Shown here: piece after piece, positions 1 through 7,377 of the stretch
How the letters are laid out: every line of letters begins with the position of its first letter
Position numbering within the stretch: the stretch's first letter is position 1
Assembly: GCF_016907835.1 (NCBI RefSeq)
Contig: NZ_JAFBCT010000001.1
Location: forward strand, 3,224,001-3,288,000
Source of the DNA: Agromyces cerinus
GTDB lineage: Bacteria; Actinomycetota; Actinomycetes; Actinomycetales; Microbacteriaceae
Reading direction: 5' to 3'
DNA length: 64,000 nucleotides
Program-made: the position numbers and the translations under genes
Notes under the pieces: generated by a model
What the model was told of the DNA's origin: nothing
The model's input: the letters and a program-made list of their open reading frames with translations, nothing else
The model's database searches: none

Positions 1-135
1 CGCGACCGCGTCGAGCGCCTCATCGATGCGCGCTGCGCCGCCGCCGCCGACGCAATCGCGGCGGCGGGCCTGCCGCACGGCCTGCGGGAGACGCTGACCG
101 TGACGGCCCGCACCTGCACGGAGCGTGCGCGATGA
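1..135 (+). CDS. crtE: Polyprenyl (geranylgeranyl) diphosphate synthase, C-terminal fragment
   Basis: Only the last 44 codons are present; the gene starts left of the window. The reading frame is open from base 1 and stops at TGA 133-135. Its tail has the helical, Arg/Ala-rich pattern typical of the C-terminus of trans-prenyltransferases (an AGLP turn, then LRETL and a final Cys-Thr-Glu-Arg). The stop overlaps the crtB start in an ATGA, which implies translational coupling. In C50 carotenoid operons crtE precedes crtB and makes the GGPP that CrtB condenses. The catalytic Asp-rich motifs lie outside the window, so the assignment rests on position plus the tail pattern. Confidence 0.72.
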   Translation, partial: RDRVERLIDARCAAAADAIAAAGLPHGLRETLTVTARTCTERAR

Positions 136-1061
136 CCGCGGCGACCGGGCTGGCCCTCTACGACCGCACCGCGCACCTCGGCTCCGCACAGGTGATCTCG
201 CACTACTCGACATCGTTCGGGCTCGCGAGCCGGCTGTGCTCGCGCCCGGTGCGCGACCACCTGGCCGACATCTACGCGCTCGTGCGCATCGCCGACGAGA
301 TCGTCGACGGCCCCGCCGAGGAGGCGGGACTCGCGCCCGTCGAGCGGCGCGCGATGCTCGACGCCCTCGAGGTCGAGACCGAGCAGGCGATCGCGCGCGG
401 GTACAGCTCGAACCTCGTCGTGCACGCCTTCGCCCGCACCGCACGCACCACGGGGTTCGGGCGCGAGCTGACCCGACCGTTCTTCGCGTCGATGCGGCGC
501 GACCTCGACCCGGTGGACTTCGACGAGGCCGAACTCCGCGAGTACATCCACGGCTCGGCCGAGGTCGTCGGGCTGATGTGCCTGCGTGCCTTCAGCGAGG
601 GACTTCCCGACGACGCCGAGCGCGACGCGCGCTGGCAGCGCGGCGCCCGCCACCTCGGCGCCGCGTTCCAGAAGGTCAACTTCCTGCGCGATCTGGCCGA
701 CGACTACGGTTCCCTCGGCCGCCGCTACTTCCCCGGCATCGACCCGGCACACCTGAGCGAGGCCGACAAGCTGCGGCTGCTCGACGACCTCGATCGCGAC
801 CTCGCGATCGCCGGCGAGGTGATCGCCGAACTGCCGAGCGGATGCCGCAGGGCCGTCGCCGCCGCGCACGCCCTGTTCTCCGCCCTGTCGGCGCGGCTCC
901 GCCGCACACCGGCGCGCGAGCTGCTCACGACCAGGATCAGGGTGCCGACGCCGCAGAAGCTCGTGCTGCTCGCCAGAGCCGCCGGCACGCGGCCGCGACG
1001 CCCGGCCACCACGCCCACGCCCGCGGCCGATCGGGCACCGCTGCCCGGGGCACCGGCATGA
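132..1061 (+). CDS. crtB: Phytoene synthase
   Basis: This enzyme condenses two GGPP molecules head to head into phytoene, the first committed carotenoid step. The 309-residue protein is normal length. Both Asp-rich Mg-diphosphate motifs of squalene/phytoene synthases are present: D55-x3-D59 in VRIADEIVDG and D187-x3-D191 in NFLRDLADDYG. The start ATG overlaps the stop of the preceding crtE and the stop overlaps the crtI start (ATGA), so it sits in a tightly coupled operon. The last 35 residues are Arg/Pro/Ala-rich and probably disordered. Confidence 0.95.
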   Translation: MTAATGLALYDRTAHLGSAQVISHYSTSFGLASRLCSRPVRDHLADIYALVRIADEIVDGPAEEAGLAPVERRAMLDALEVETEQAIARGYSSNLVVHAFARTARTTGFGRELTRPFFASMRRDLDPVDFDEAELREYIHGSAEVVGLMCLRAFSEGLPDDAERDARWQRGARHLGAAFQKVNFLRDLADDYGSLGRRYFPGIDPAHLSEADKLRLLDDLDRDLAIAGEVIAELPSGCRRAVAAAHALFSALSARLRRTPARELLTTRIRVPTPQKLVLLARAAGTRPRRPATTPTPAADRAPLPGAPA

Positions 1062-2623
1062 GCAGGGTGGCGGTCGTCGGGGGTGGCATCGCCGGCCTCG
1101 CCACCGCGGCGCTGCTGGCCCGCGACGGGCACGAGGTCACGGTCTACGAGGCGCACGACGGCGTCGGCGGTCGCGCCGGACGGTGGGACGCCCGAGGCTT
1201 CCGCTTCGACACCGGGCCGTCGTGGTACCTCATGCCCGAGGTGTTCGAGCACTTCTACCGGCTGATGGGCACGAGCGCCGCTGCCGAGCTCGACCTCGTA
1301 CGGCTCGAGCCGGGCTACCGGGTGTTCTTCGAGGGCCGGGCGGAGCCGCTCGATCTCGTGGCCGACCGGGAGGCATCCGCTGCGTCGTTCGAGGCGATCG
1401 AGCCGGGCGCCGGGCGACGCCTCGAGGAGTACCTCGACTCCGCCGAGGAGACGACGCGGCTCGCGCTCGACCACTTCCTCTACAACGACTTCTCCTCGCC
1501 GGGCACCCTGCTCGTGCCGCCGGTGCTGCGGCGTCTCGGCCGCCTGGGCCGCCTCCTGCTGCAGCCGCTCGACCGCTTCATCGCCGGCAGCTTCGCCGAC
1601 GATCGCCTGCGCAAGGTGCTCGGCTACCCCGCCGTGTTCCTCGGCACCTCCCCGTCGGCCGCTCCGAGCCTCTACCACCTGATGAGCCACTTCGACCTCG
1701 ACGACGGCGTCTTCTACCCGCAGGGCGGCTTCCGCGAGGTCATCGACAGCGTCGCCCGACTGGCGCGGCGGGCCGGGGCCCGCATCGTGACGGACGCCCG
1801 CGTCACGAGCATCACCGTGGAGTCGGGCGGGGCGCGCGGCATCGTCCACGTCGATCGGGATGGCGCGGCGCACGAGGTCGAGGTCGACCTCGTCGTCTCG
1901 GCGGTTGATGTGCATCACACCGAGACGGCCCTGCTGCCTCCCGAGTCGCGAAGCCGATCGGATGCCTCGTGGCGCCGGGGCGACCCGGGGCCGGGCGCGG
2001 TGCTCGTGATGCTCGGCGTGCGCGGCGAGCTCCCGCAGCTGCTGCACCACTCGCTGCTGTTCACCGAGGACTGGGCGGCGAACTTCGATCGCATCTTCGG
2101 CAGCTCGCCCTCGGTGCCCGACCCGGCCTCCCTCTACGTGTGCCGGCCGAGCGCGACCGACCCGTCGGTTGCGCCGCGGGGCCACGAGAACCTCTTCGTG
2201 CTCGTGCCGGTGCCCGCCGACCCGGCCATCGGCCGCGGGGGCATCGACGGCGGCGGTGATGCTTCGGTCGAGCGCATCGCCGACGCCGCGATCGCCCAGA
2301 TCGCAGCGTGGGCGGGCGTGCCCGACCTCGCGGACCGAGTCGTGGTGCGCCGCACCATCGGCCCGGGCGACTTCGAGTCCGACTTCAACTCGTGGCGCGG
2401 CTCGGCGCTCGGACCGGCGCACGTGCTGCGCCAGAGCGCCTTCCTGCGGGGGCGCACCGCATCGAGCACGGTGCGGGACCTGTACTTCGCCGGAGCGACC
2501 ACGGTGCCCGGCATCGGCCTGCCGATGTGCCTCATCAGCGCCGAGCTCGTGGCGAAGGCGCTGCGCGGCGAGCGCGGTGCCGGCCCGATGGCCGAGCCCG
2601 AGGTGCGGCGGGTGCCGGCATGA
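1058..2623 (+). CDS. crtI: Phytoene desaturase (lycopene-forming)
   Basis: This FAD-dependent desaturase converts phytoene to lycopene. It has 521 residues. The N-terminal dinucleotide fold VVGGGIAGLATAALL (GxGxxG at residues 8-13) is followed by GGRAGR and the FDTGPSWYLMP segment typical of CrtI. The C-terminal FAD signature is FAGATTVPGIGLPM. An open frame extends upstream through crtB, but the true start is the ATG at 1058, which overlaps the crtB stop and leads directly into the Rossmann motif. The stop overlaps the crtYe start. Confidence 0.96.
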   Translation: MSRVAVVGGGIAGLATAALLARDGHEVTVYEAHDGVGGRAGRWDARGFRFDTGPSWYLMPEVFEHFYRLMGTSAAAELDLVRLEPGYRVFFEGRAEPLDLVADREASAASFEAIEPGAGRRLEEYLDSAEETTRLALDHFLYNDFSSPGTLLVPPVLRRLGRLGRLLLQPLDRFIAGSFADDRLRKVLGYPAVFLGTSPSAAPSLYHLMSHFDLDDGVFYPQGGFREVIDSVARLARRAGARIVTDARVTSITVESGGARGIVHVDRDGAAHEVEVDLVVSAVDVHHTETALLPPESRSRSDASWRRGDPGPGAVLVMLGVRGELPQLLHHSLLFTEDWAANFDRIFGSSPSVPDPASLYVCRPSATDPSVAPRGHENLFVLVPVPADPAIGRGGIDGGGDASVERIADAAIAQIAAWAGVPDLADRVVVRRTIGPGDFESDFNSWRGSALGPAHVLRQSAFLRGRTASSTVRDLYFAGATTVPGIGLPMCLISAELVAKALRGERGAGPMAEPEVRRVPA

Positions 2624-2952
2624 ACCTCGTCTACCTCGGCGTGCTGCTCGCCGGAATCGCGTGCATGGCACTGCTCGACGCCCGATTCCACCTGGTGTTC
2701 GGGGCGTCGGGTCGGCGCGTGCGGGCCATCGTCGTGCTCGCCGCCGGACTCGCGTTCTTCCTCGCGTGGGATGTCGCCGGCATCGGCCTCGGCATCTTCC
2801 ACCGTGCCGAGAACGCGGTGAGCACCGGCATCCTGCTCGCCCCCGAGCTGCCGCTCGAGGAGCTCGTGTTCCTCGGGTTCCTCTGCTACCTGACACTGGT
2901 GCTCTACACGGGCGCACTGCGCCTGATCGCGGCGAGGGAGGTGCGCCCGTGA
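2620..2952 (+). CDS. crtYe: C50 carotenoid epsilon-cyclase subunit (lycopene cyclase domain)
   Basis: A small integral membrane protein (110 residues, three hydrophobic segments) of the heterodimeric lycopene cyclase family. It carries the family motifs FFLAWDVAGIGLGIF and LPLEELVFLGFLCYLT; the acidic residues in PLEE are conserved in CrtYc/CrtYe. It acts with the next gene to cyclise the C50 backbone after elongation. The start ATG overlaps the crtI stop and the stop overlaps the GTG of crtYf. Gene order matches the decaprenoxanthin/sarcinaxanthin-type operons known from Corynebacterium and Micrococcus. Whether the ring formed is epsilon or gamma cannot be read from sequence. Confidence 0.88.
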   Translation: MNLVYLGVLLAGIACMALLDARFHLVFGASGRRVRAIVVLAAGLAFFLAWDVAGIGLGIFHRAENAVSTGILLAPELPLEELVFLGFLCYLTLVLYTGALRLIAAREVRP

Positions 2953-3254
2953 CCTACGCAGTGCTCTCGGCCGCCTTCCTCGCGGCGGCGGCCGTCGTCG
3001 CCGCCCTCGGGTGGCGTCGGGCTCCGCACGGTCACGGGCGCGCCATGCTCGTCTCGGCGCTCGTGCTCGTCGTCCTCACGATCGCGTTCGACTCGATCAT
3101 GATCGCGACGGGGCTGTTCGACTACGCCGATGCGCACATCTGGGGCGTTCGCCTCTGGCTCGCCCCGGTCGAGGACCTCGCCTACCCGATCGCCGGGGTC
3201 CTGCTCCTCAGCGGACTCTGGAACCTGGTGGGGGCACGAACCGATGTCGACTGA
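2949..3254 (+). CDS. crtYf: C50 carotenoid epsilon-cyclase subunit (lycopene cyclase domain)
   Basis: The second half of the heterodimeric cyclase, 101 residues with three membrane segments. Diagnostic segments are FDSIMIATGLFDY and the WLAPVEDLAYPIAG motif, the CrtYf counterpart of the PLEE motif in CrtYe. The start is GTG 2949, overlapping the crtYe TGA. Its last 11 bases overlap crtEb. It partners with CrtYe in the membrane. Confidence 0.88.
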   Translation: MTYAVLSAAFLAAAAVVAALGWRRAPHGHGRAMLVSALVLVVLTIAFDSIMIATGLFDYADAHIWGVRLWLAPVEDLAYPIAGVLLLSGLWNLVGARTDVD

Positions 3255-4131
3255 GACCAGCCGCCGCAGCGCGATCGGCGACCTCCTCACCGCGTCCCGT
3301 CCGCTGAGCTGGGTGAACACCGCGTTCCCCTTCGCAGCCGCGTACCTGCTCACGACCCGCGAGATCGACGTCGCGTTCATCGTCGGCACGCTCTTCTTCC
3401 TCGTGCCGTACAACCTCGCGATGTACGGCGTGAACGATGTCTTCGACTACGCCTCCGACGCCGCGAACCCGCGCAAGGGCGGTGTCGAGGGAGCACTCCT
3501 CGTGCCGGATCGGCATCGCATGACGATCGTCGCCGCCATCGCGACCTGCGCGCCGTTCGTCGTCGTGCTGCTCGCCCTCGGCGACCCGGCGTCGTGGGCC
3601 GTGCTCGCGGTGAGCCTCTTCGCGGTCGCGGCCTACTCGGTGCCCGGGCTGCGCTTCAAGGAGGTGCCGTTCCTCGACTCGCTCACCTCGAGCGTGCACT
3701 TCGTGAGCCCGGCGGTCTACGGGCTCGTGCTCGCGGGCGCCGCGTTCACCCCGCCCCTGCTCGCCCTGCTCCTCGCGTTCCTGGCCTGGGGCATCGCGAG
3801 CCACGCCTTCGGCGCCGTGCAGGACGTGGCACCCGACCGGGCCGCGGGCATCGCCTCGATCGCGACCGTGCTCGGGGCGCCCCGCACCGTTCGGTTCGCG
3901 ATCGCCATGTGGGTCATGGCCGGCGTGCTCATGCTCGCCACGACATGGCCCGGCCCGCTCGCCGCAGTGCTCGTGGTGCCGTACATCGCCGCGGCCGCGC
4001 CGTTCGCCGGCGTCACCGATGCCTCGTCGGGTCGGGCGAACGCCGGGTGGCGATGGTTCCTCGCCATCAACTACGTCGTCGGATTCCTGGTGACCATGCT
4101 GCTCATCTGGTACGCCGCCATCACGGCATGA
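3244..4131 (+). CDS. crtEb: Lycopene elongase / prenyltransferase (UbiA family)
   Basis: It transfers C5 (DMAPP) units onto both ends of lycopene to give the C50 carotenoid flavuxanthin. The protein has 295 residues and about eight membrane helices. The UbiA-type Asp-rich motif is in YGVNDVFDYASDAANPRK (NDxxDxxxD), and the second motif region is AVQDVAPDRAAGI. The start ATG 3244 overlaps crtYf, completing the order crtE-crtB-crtI-crtYe-crtYf-crtEb. The operon ends here, convergent with the methyltransferase gene 23 bp away. Confidence 0.93.
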   Translation: MSTETSRRSAIGDLLTASRPLSWVNTAFPFAAAYLLTTREIDVAFIVGTLFFLVPYNLAMYGVNDVFDYASDAANPRKGGVEGALLVPDRHRMTIVAAIATCAPFVVVLLALGDPASWAVLAVSLFAVAAYSVPGLRFKEVPFLDSLTSSVHFVSPAVYGLVLAGAAFTPPLLALLLAFLAWGIASHAFGAVQDVAPDRAAGIASIATVLGAPRTVRFAIAMWVMAGVLMLATTWPGPLAAVLVVPYIAAAAPFAGVTDASSGRANAGWRWFLAINYVVGFLVTMLLIWYAAITA

Positions 4132-4154
4132 CCCCGCGATGCCGCAGCATCCGC

Positions 4155-5264
4155 TCAGTGGAGCAGCCGCGTGAAGCGGAAGAACGCGAACTCCTCGATC
4201 GACAGCAGCTCGATGCCGGAGAACCCGGCCTCGCGGGCGTATCGCTCGAGGGTCGACTGGCGCATCACGGTTCCCGTGCCGACGGACCCGGGCACGGACA
4301 GCCCATCGGGCAGGCACATGAAGACGCTGTACCCGTACATGATGCGCTCGACGTCGTCGCCGTCGGGTGCGAACGCCTCGGCCACCGCCTCGTCCATGAT
4401 CACGACCTCGCCGTCGCGCTTCACGGCCCGCCTGATCGAAGTCAGCACCTCGACCGGGAACGGCATGTCGTGCAGCGCCTCGAACACGAACGCCGCGTCG
4501 AAGACGGCCTCCTGCGGCATCCCCTCGCCCGCGACGTGGTGGAACCGAACCCGGTCTCCGACGTGCGCCTCATCGGCGTGCCTGCGAGCGGCGACGACCG
4601 ATTCGGCGTCGACGTCGAAGCCCTCGACCCGCGCAGACGGGTACGCCCGTGCCAGGGCGATCGACGACCAGCCGTGCCCCATTCCGATGTCGGCGATGCG
4701 CGCGCCGGGCCGCGAGAGCACGTCATGCAGCGACGGAACGCTCGCGAGCGCGTCGCCGAGCCGGTGCAGGAACCACGGCCGGTTGATGTCGCCCTGCGCC
4801 GATCGCGCCTCATCGCCGAGCTGCGCCCACGAGACGCCCCCGCCCGACCGGTACGCCTCGAGCAGCGGCCCGAGTTGCGCGCCGACCGCGGCGATGAAGC
4901 GTCCGAGGGGAGTGACGTAGTCGAGCGAGTCGGGATTCACGAGGGCATCGGCATGCGCCGGCGGCAGGGCGAATCGGCGGGCGGATGCCCCGGGCTCGGC
5001 GTCGTCGGCGGTGAGGATGCCGTACACCGCCTGCTGCTCGAGCCACTCGCGTGCGTAGCGCTCGTGGGTTCCCGTTCGCTCGGCGAGCGTCGGCGGGTCG
5101 AGCGGCCCTCCGTCGGCGAGCGCACGGTACCAGCCGAGCCGATCGCCGAGGTGGATGCTGAGCAGTTCGAACGCTCCGAGCATGTCGCCGAAGACACGTT
5201 CCGCGAAGGCCGTCGTCGCATCGCCGTCTCCGGGCGCGGGCGTCGTGTCGGGCTGTTCCGTCAT
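4155..5264 (-). CDS. SAM-dependent methyltransferase (winged-helix plus Rossmann domain)
   Basis: The 369-residue protein has an N-terminal winged-helix dimerisation region (about 20-100) and a C-terminal class I methyltransferase domain. The SAM site is IADIGMGHGWSSIALA, followed by the acidic strand end GFDVDAE. The substrate is not identifiable; the fold resembles small-molecule O-methyltransferases. The ATG at 5264 is chosen because GGAAGGAG lies 7 nt upstream; the frame stays open further upstream without a better start. It lies 37 bp downstream of the GntR gene on the same strand and is probably co-transcribed with it. Confidence 0.82.
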   Translation of the reverse strand: MTEQPDTTPAPGDGDATTAFAERVFGDMLGAFELLSIHLGDRLGWYRALADGGPLDPPTLAERTGTHERYAREWLEQQAVYGILTADDAEPGASARRFALPPAHADALVNPDSLDYVTPLGRFIAAVGAQLGPLLEAYRSGGGVSWAQLGDEARSAQGDINRPWFLHRLGDALASVPSLHDVLSRPGARIADIGMGHGWSSIALARAYPSARVEGFDVDAESVVAARRHADEAHVGDRVRFHHVAGEGMPQEAVFDAAFVFEALHDMPFPVEVLTSIRRAVKRDGEVVIMDEAVAEAFAPDGDDVERIMYGYSVFMCLPDGLSVPGSVGTGTVMRQSTLERYAREAGFSGIELLSIEEFAFFRFTRLLH

Positions 5265-5301
5265 ATCGACGGCTCCTTCCTTCCGGCCCGGCGCGGTCGC
5301 G

Positions 5302-6024
5302 TCAGGCGCCGATGAGGAGTTTCGTGGAGTGCTCGAGATGCTCGCGCACCGCCTCGGGTCCCCGCACCGGGAGCGCGTCGAGCAGCGCTCGGTGTTCGGC
5401 GACGAGGCTCTCGAGCGTGTAGTGCGGGCGCACGTGCAGCAGGAAGAGCAGCAGCTCGCTGCCGAGCGCGGCGTGCGCCTCGATGATGCGAGGGCTCGCC
5501 GAGGCCGCGACGATCGCGTGATGGAACTCGGCGTGCAGGCGCTCGACCTCGAGCCAGTCGATGCCCCCGCCTGCGTCGTCGGGGCCGTCGGCGGCGGCGA
5601 GTCGGTCGAGCGCGTCGAGCGTCGCTCGCGCCGGCGCCAGCACACCGTCGGGCCAAGCTTCGCCGTGGCGCTCGCCCGCGATGCGCACGGCCTCGACCTC
5701 GAGCGCGGCGCGGAGCTGCTGCAGTGCGATCACGTGGGCGCGATCGAAGCTCGCGACCCGCACACCGCGATACGCCTCCGCGACGGCGAGCCGCTCGGCG
5801 ACGAGGCGCTGGAACGCGGCACGCACGGTGTGTCGGGAGACCCCGAACTGCTCGGCGGCCGCCTCTTCGCGGAGGGGCGTGTCGGGGGCGAGCACCCCGC
5901 TCAGGATCTCGGCCCGGATGAGCCCCGCGACGCGGTCCACGGTGGTGCCGGTGCCGGCTGCCACGGGCGCCCCGGCGCCCCCGCTCATCCCCGGGTCACC
6001 CGGGTCTTGTGCTGGCATCGGCAT
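5302..6024 (-). CDS. GntR-family transcriptional regulator (FadR-like, FCD domain)
   Basis: The 240-residue protein has an N-terminal winged helix (residues 29-95, with FGVSRHTVRAAFQRLV as helix-turn-helix) followed by an all-helical FCD effector domain containing HAEFHHAIV. Such regulators usually respond to small organic acids. It lies directly upstream of the methyltransferase gene, so that gene is a likely target. ATG 6024 has no clear ribosome site; the ATG at 5988 (MSGGAG) is an alternative start. Confidence 0.85.
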   Translation of the reverse strand: MPMPAQDPGDPGMSGGAGAPVAAGTGTTVDRVAGLIRAEILSGVLAPDTPLREEAAAEQFGVSRHTVRAAFQRLVAERLAVAEAYRGVRVASFDRAHVIALQQLRAALEVEAVRIAGERHGEAWPDGVLAPARATLDALDRLAAADGPDDAGGGIDWLEVERLHAEFHHAIVAASASPRIIEAHAALGSELLLFLLHVRPHYTLESLVAEHRALLDALPVRGPEAVREHLEHSTKLLIGA

Positions 6025-6069
6025 CGCGGCATCCGCTCGCTCTGGCTCTGTACCGGCTCGTCGGCTCGA

Positions 6070-6381
6070 TCAGTCGAGCTTCGACCGCACGACGAGCCAC
6101 ACGCCGATGCCGACGGCGGCCACGACGCCGACGGCGACGACGACCGCCGCCACCGGCTGCTCGTCGGCGAACCGGCGGAGCTTCCGCCTGGCGCGCTCGG
6201 TGCGGATGCCGACCTGCTTCGGCACGTTGAGCTTGTCTTCGAGGGCGTTCAGCGTCTCGGCGAACTCGGCGCGCGCCTGCTGCGAGGCGACCTTCGCCTG
6301 CACGCGCGTGAGGTTGCGCTCACGGGCGGCGGTGTCGCGCTTCGAAGGGCGGGGGCCGGGGGCGTCAGTAGCGGCGGTCAT
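6070..6381 (-). CDS. DUF3618 family small membrane protein
   Basis: This 103-residue protein has a basic helical N-terminal region containing RAEFAETLNALEDKLNVPKQ, the DUF3618 signature, and one C-terminal membrane helix (about 78-98). Function is unknown; these proteins usually sit next to holin-X/DUF1469 and YtxH genes in actinobacteria, as here. The ATG at 6381 is used; a GTG at 6387 in the same frame is possible and either start overlaps the upstream gene's end. It is the last gene of a three-gene minus-strand set. Confidence 0.8.
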   Translation of the reverse strand: MTAATDAPGPRPSKRDTAARERNLTRVQAKVASQQARAEFAETLNALEDKLNVPKQVGIRTERARRKLRRFADEQPVAAVVVAVGVVAAVGIGVWLVVRSKLD

Positions 6382-6772
6382 AGTCACCCGTTCCCTTCAG
6401 GGCGTCGAGGTCGGCCTTCAGGCTCTCGACCGATTCGAGGGGCTCCGAACCCCGCTTGAAGTTGACGTAGGCGATCCACAGCAGGATCGCGATGATCAGG
6501 AGCAGCACGCCGGAGACGGTGAGCGCGGCCGCCCACGCGGGCATCACGAGTGCGAGCGCGAAGATCGCGGTGGTGATGAGCGTGAACAGCAGGAAGACGC
6601 CGACGACGGCGGCGCCCGCCACGAGCCCCGAGCCGATGCCGAAGTGCTTGACCTTGTAGGAGACCTCGGCCTTGATCTGGTCGATCTCGGCGCGCACGAG
6701 CGACGAGATCGTGTCGGGCAGGTCGCCGATCAGCGTGAAGAGTGAGCGGTCGTCGTTCGAGGGCGCGGTCAT
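6365..6772 (-). CDS. Phage-holin-like membrane protein (Actinobacterial holin-X / DUF1469)
   Basis: This 135-residue protein has an N-terminal helix with LVRAEIDQIKAEV, a family hallmark, and two adjacent membrane helices (about 50-72 and 78-100), then a charged tail. Despite the name, chromosomal copies beside DUF3618 and YtxH genes are not phage lysis genes. It overlaps the DUF3618 start by 17 bp and follows the YtxH gene by 19 bp, so one transcript is likely. A GGTGGTGA run lies a few bases before the ATG. Confidence 0.82.
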   Translation of the reverse strand: MTAPSNDDRSLFTLIGDLPDTISSLVRAEIDQIKAEVSYKVKHFGIGSGLVAGAAVVGVFLLFTLITTAIFALALVMPAWAAALTVSGVLLLIIAILLWIAYVNFKRGSEPLESVESLKADLDALKGTGDYDRRY

Positions 6773-6791
6773 CGCAAATCACCACCGGTGG

Positions 6792-7277
6792 TCAAGAGTC
6801 GGATGCGGCGGGCTTGGCCTTGCCCGTCGTGCTGCGCTTCGCCGGGGCGCGCTTCGCCGTGCTCTTCGCGGTGCTCTTCGCACCGGATGCTGCGGAGGAA
6901 GCGACCTCTGCGGCGTCGTCGATCGCGTCGTCGAGCGCGGAGGCCGCGCTGTCGACGGCGGACTTCGCTGCGGCAGCGGTCTTCGAGACGTTCTGCTTCG
7001 CGGTCTTCGCCGCGCCGCTGACGTCGTTCCTGGTGGCGCCCGCGCCGCGGGTCGCGTTGCCGATGAACGACTTCACGCCGTCGAGCACGGTGTCGGAGAG
7101 GTCGCCGACCTTGTCGGCCGCGAACCCCTTCACGGTGTCGACGCCCTGCTGCACCGCCGGCGTGTTCCACACGCCCTCAGCCGCCTTGCGGATCTGCTCG
7201 TAGCGCTCTCGACCGGCACGCGTACCGAGCACGTAACCGACCCCGAGCCCCACGACGAAGAGGATCTTGCCTTTCAT
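6792..7277 (-). CDS. YtxH-like protein with Ala/Lys-rich tail
   Basis: This 161-residue protein starts MKGKILFVVGLGVGYVLGTRAGRERYE: one short glycine-rich membrane segment followed by the GTRAGRERYEQI motif of YtxH-type proteins. The rest is low-complexity, Ala/Ser/Lys-rich and histone-H1-like (TAKSTAKRAPAKR). ATG 7277 is chosen; a GTG two codons upstream is also in frame. A GGGGGAG stretch precedes it. First gene of the YtxH, holin-X, DUF3618 set. The role is unknown; a cell-envelope or stress function is only an inference. Confidence 0.78.
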   Translation of the reverse strand: MKGKILFVVGLGVGYVLGTRAGRERYEQIRKAAEGVWNTPAVQQGVDTVKGFAADKVGDLSDTVLDGVKSFIGNATRGAGATRNDVSGAAKTAKQNVSKTAAAAKSAVDSAASALDDAIDDAAEVASSAASGAKSTAKSTAKRAPAKRSTTGKAKPAASDS

Positions 7278-7377
7278 GTGCACCCCATCTCCCCCTGTGG
7301 TTCACCACAGCGACCTTTCAAGCGTAGACCCCGCACGAGGCCGCGCAAGGGGGTTGCGTCGAAATATTCCGTTTCGG

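Noticed and set aside
125..1057. Extended start of CrtI running through crtB
   Set aside because: The upstream part is crtB read in another frame; the ATG at 1058 leads straight into the FAD-binding fold.
725..2917. Long minus-strand frame opposite crtB-crtI
   Set aside because: Arg/Ala/Gly-rich shadow of the carotenoid genes without recognisable domains.
6365..6772. Prophage remnant because of the holin-like protein
   Set aside because: Chromosomal holin-X genes beside DUF3618 and YtxH are normal in actinobacteria; no other phage gene, integrase or attachment site is present.
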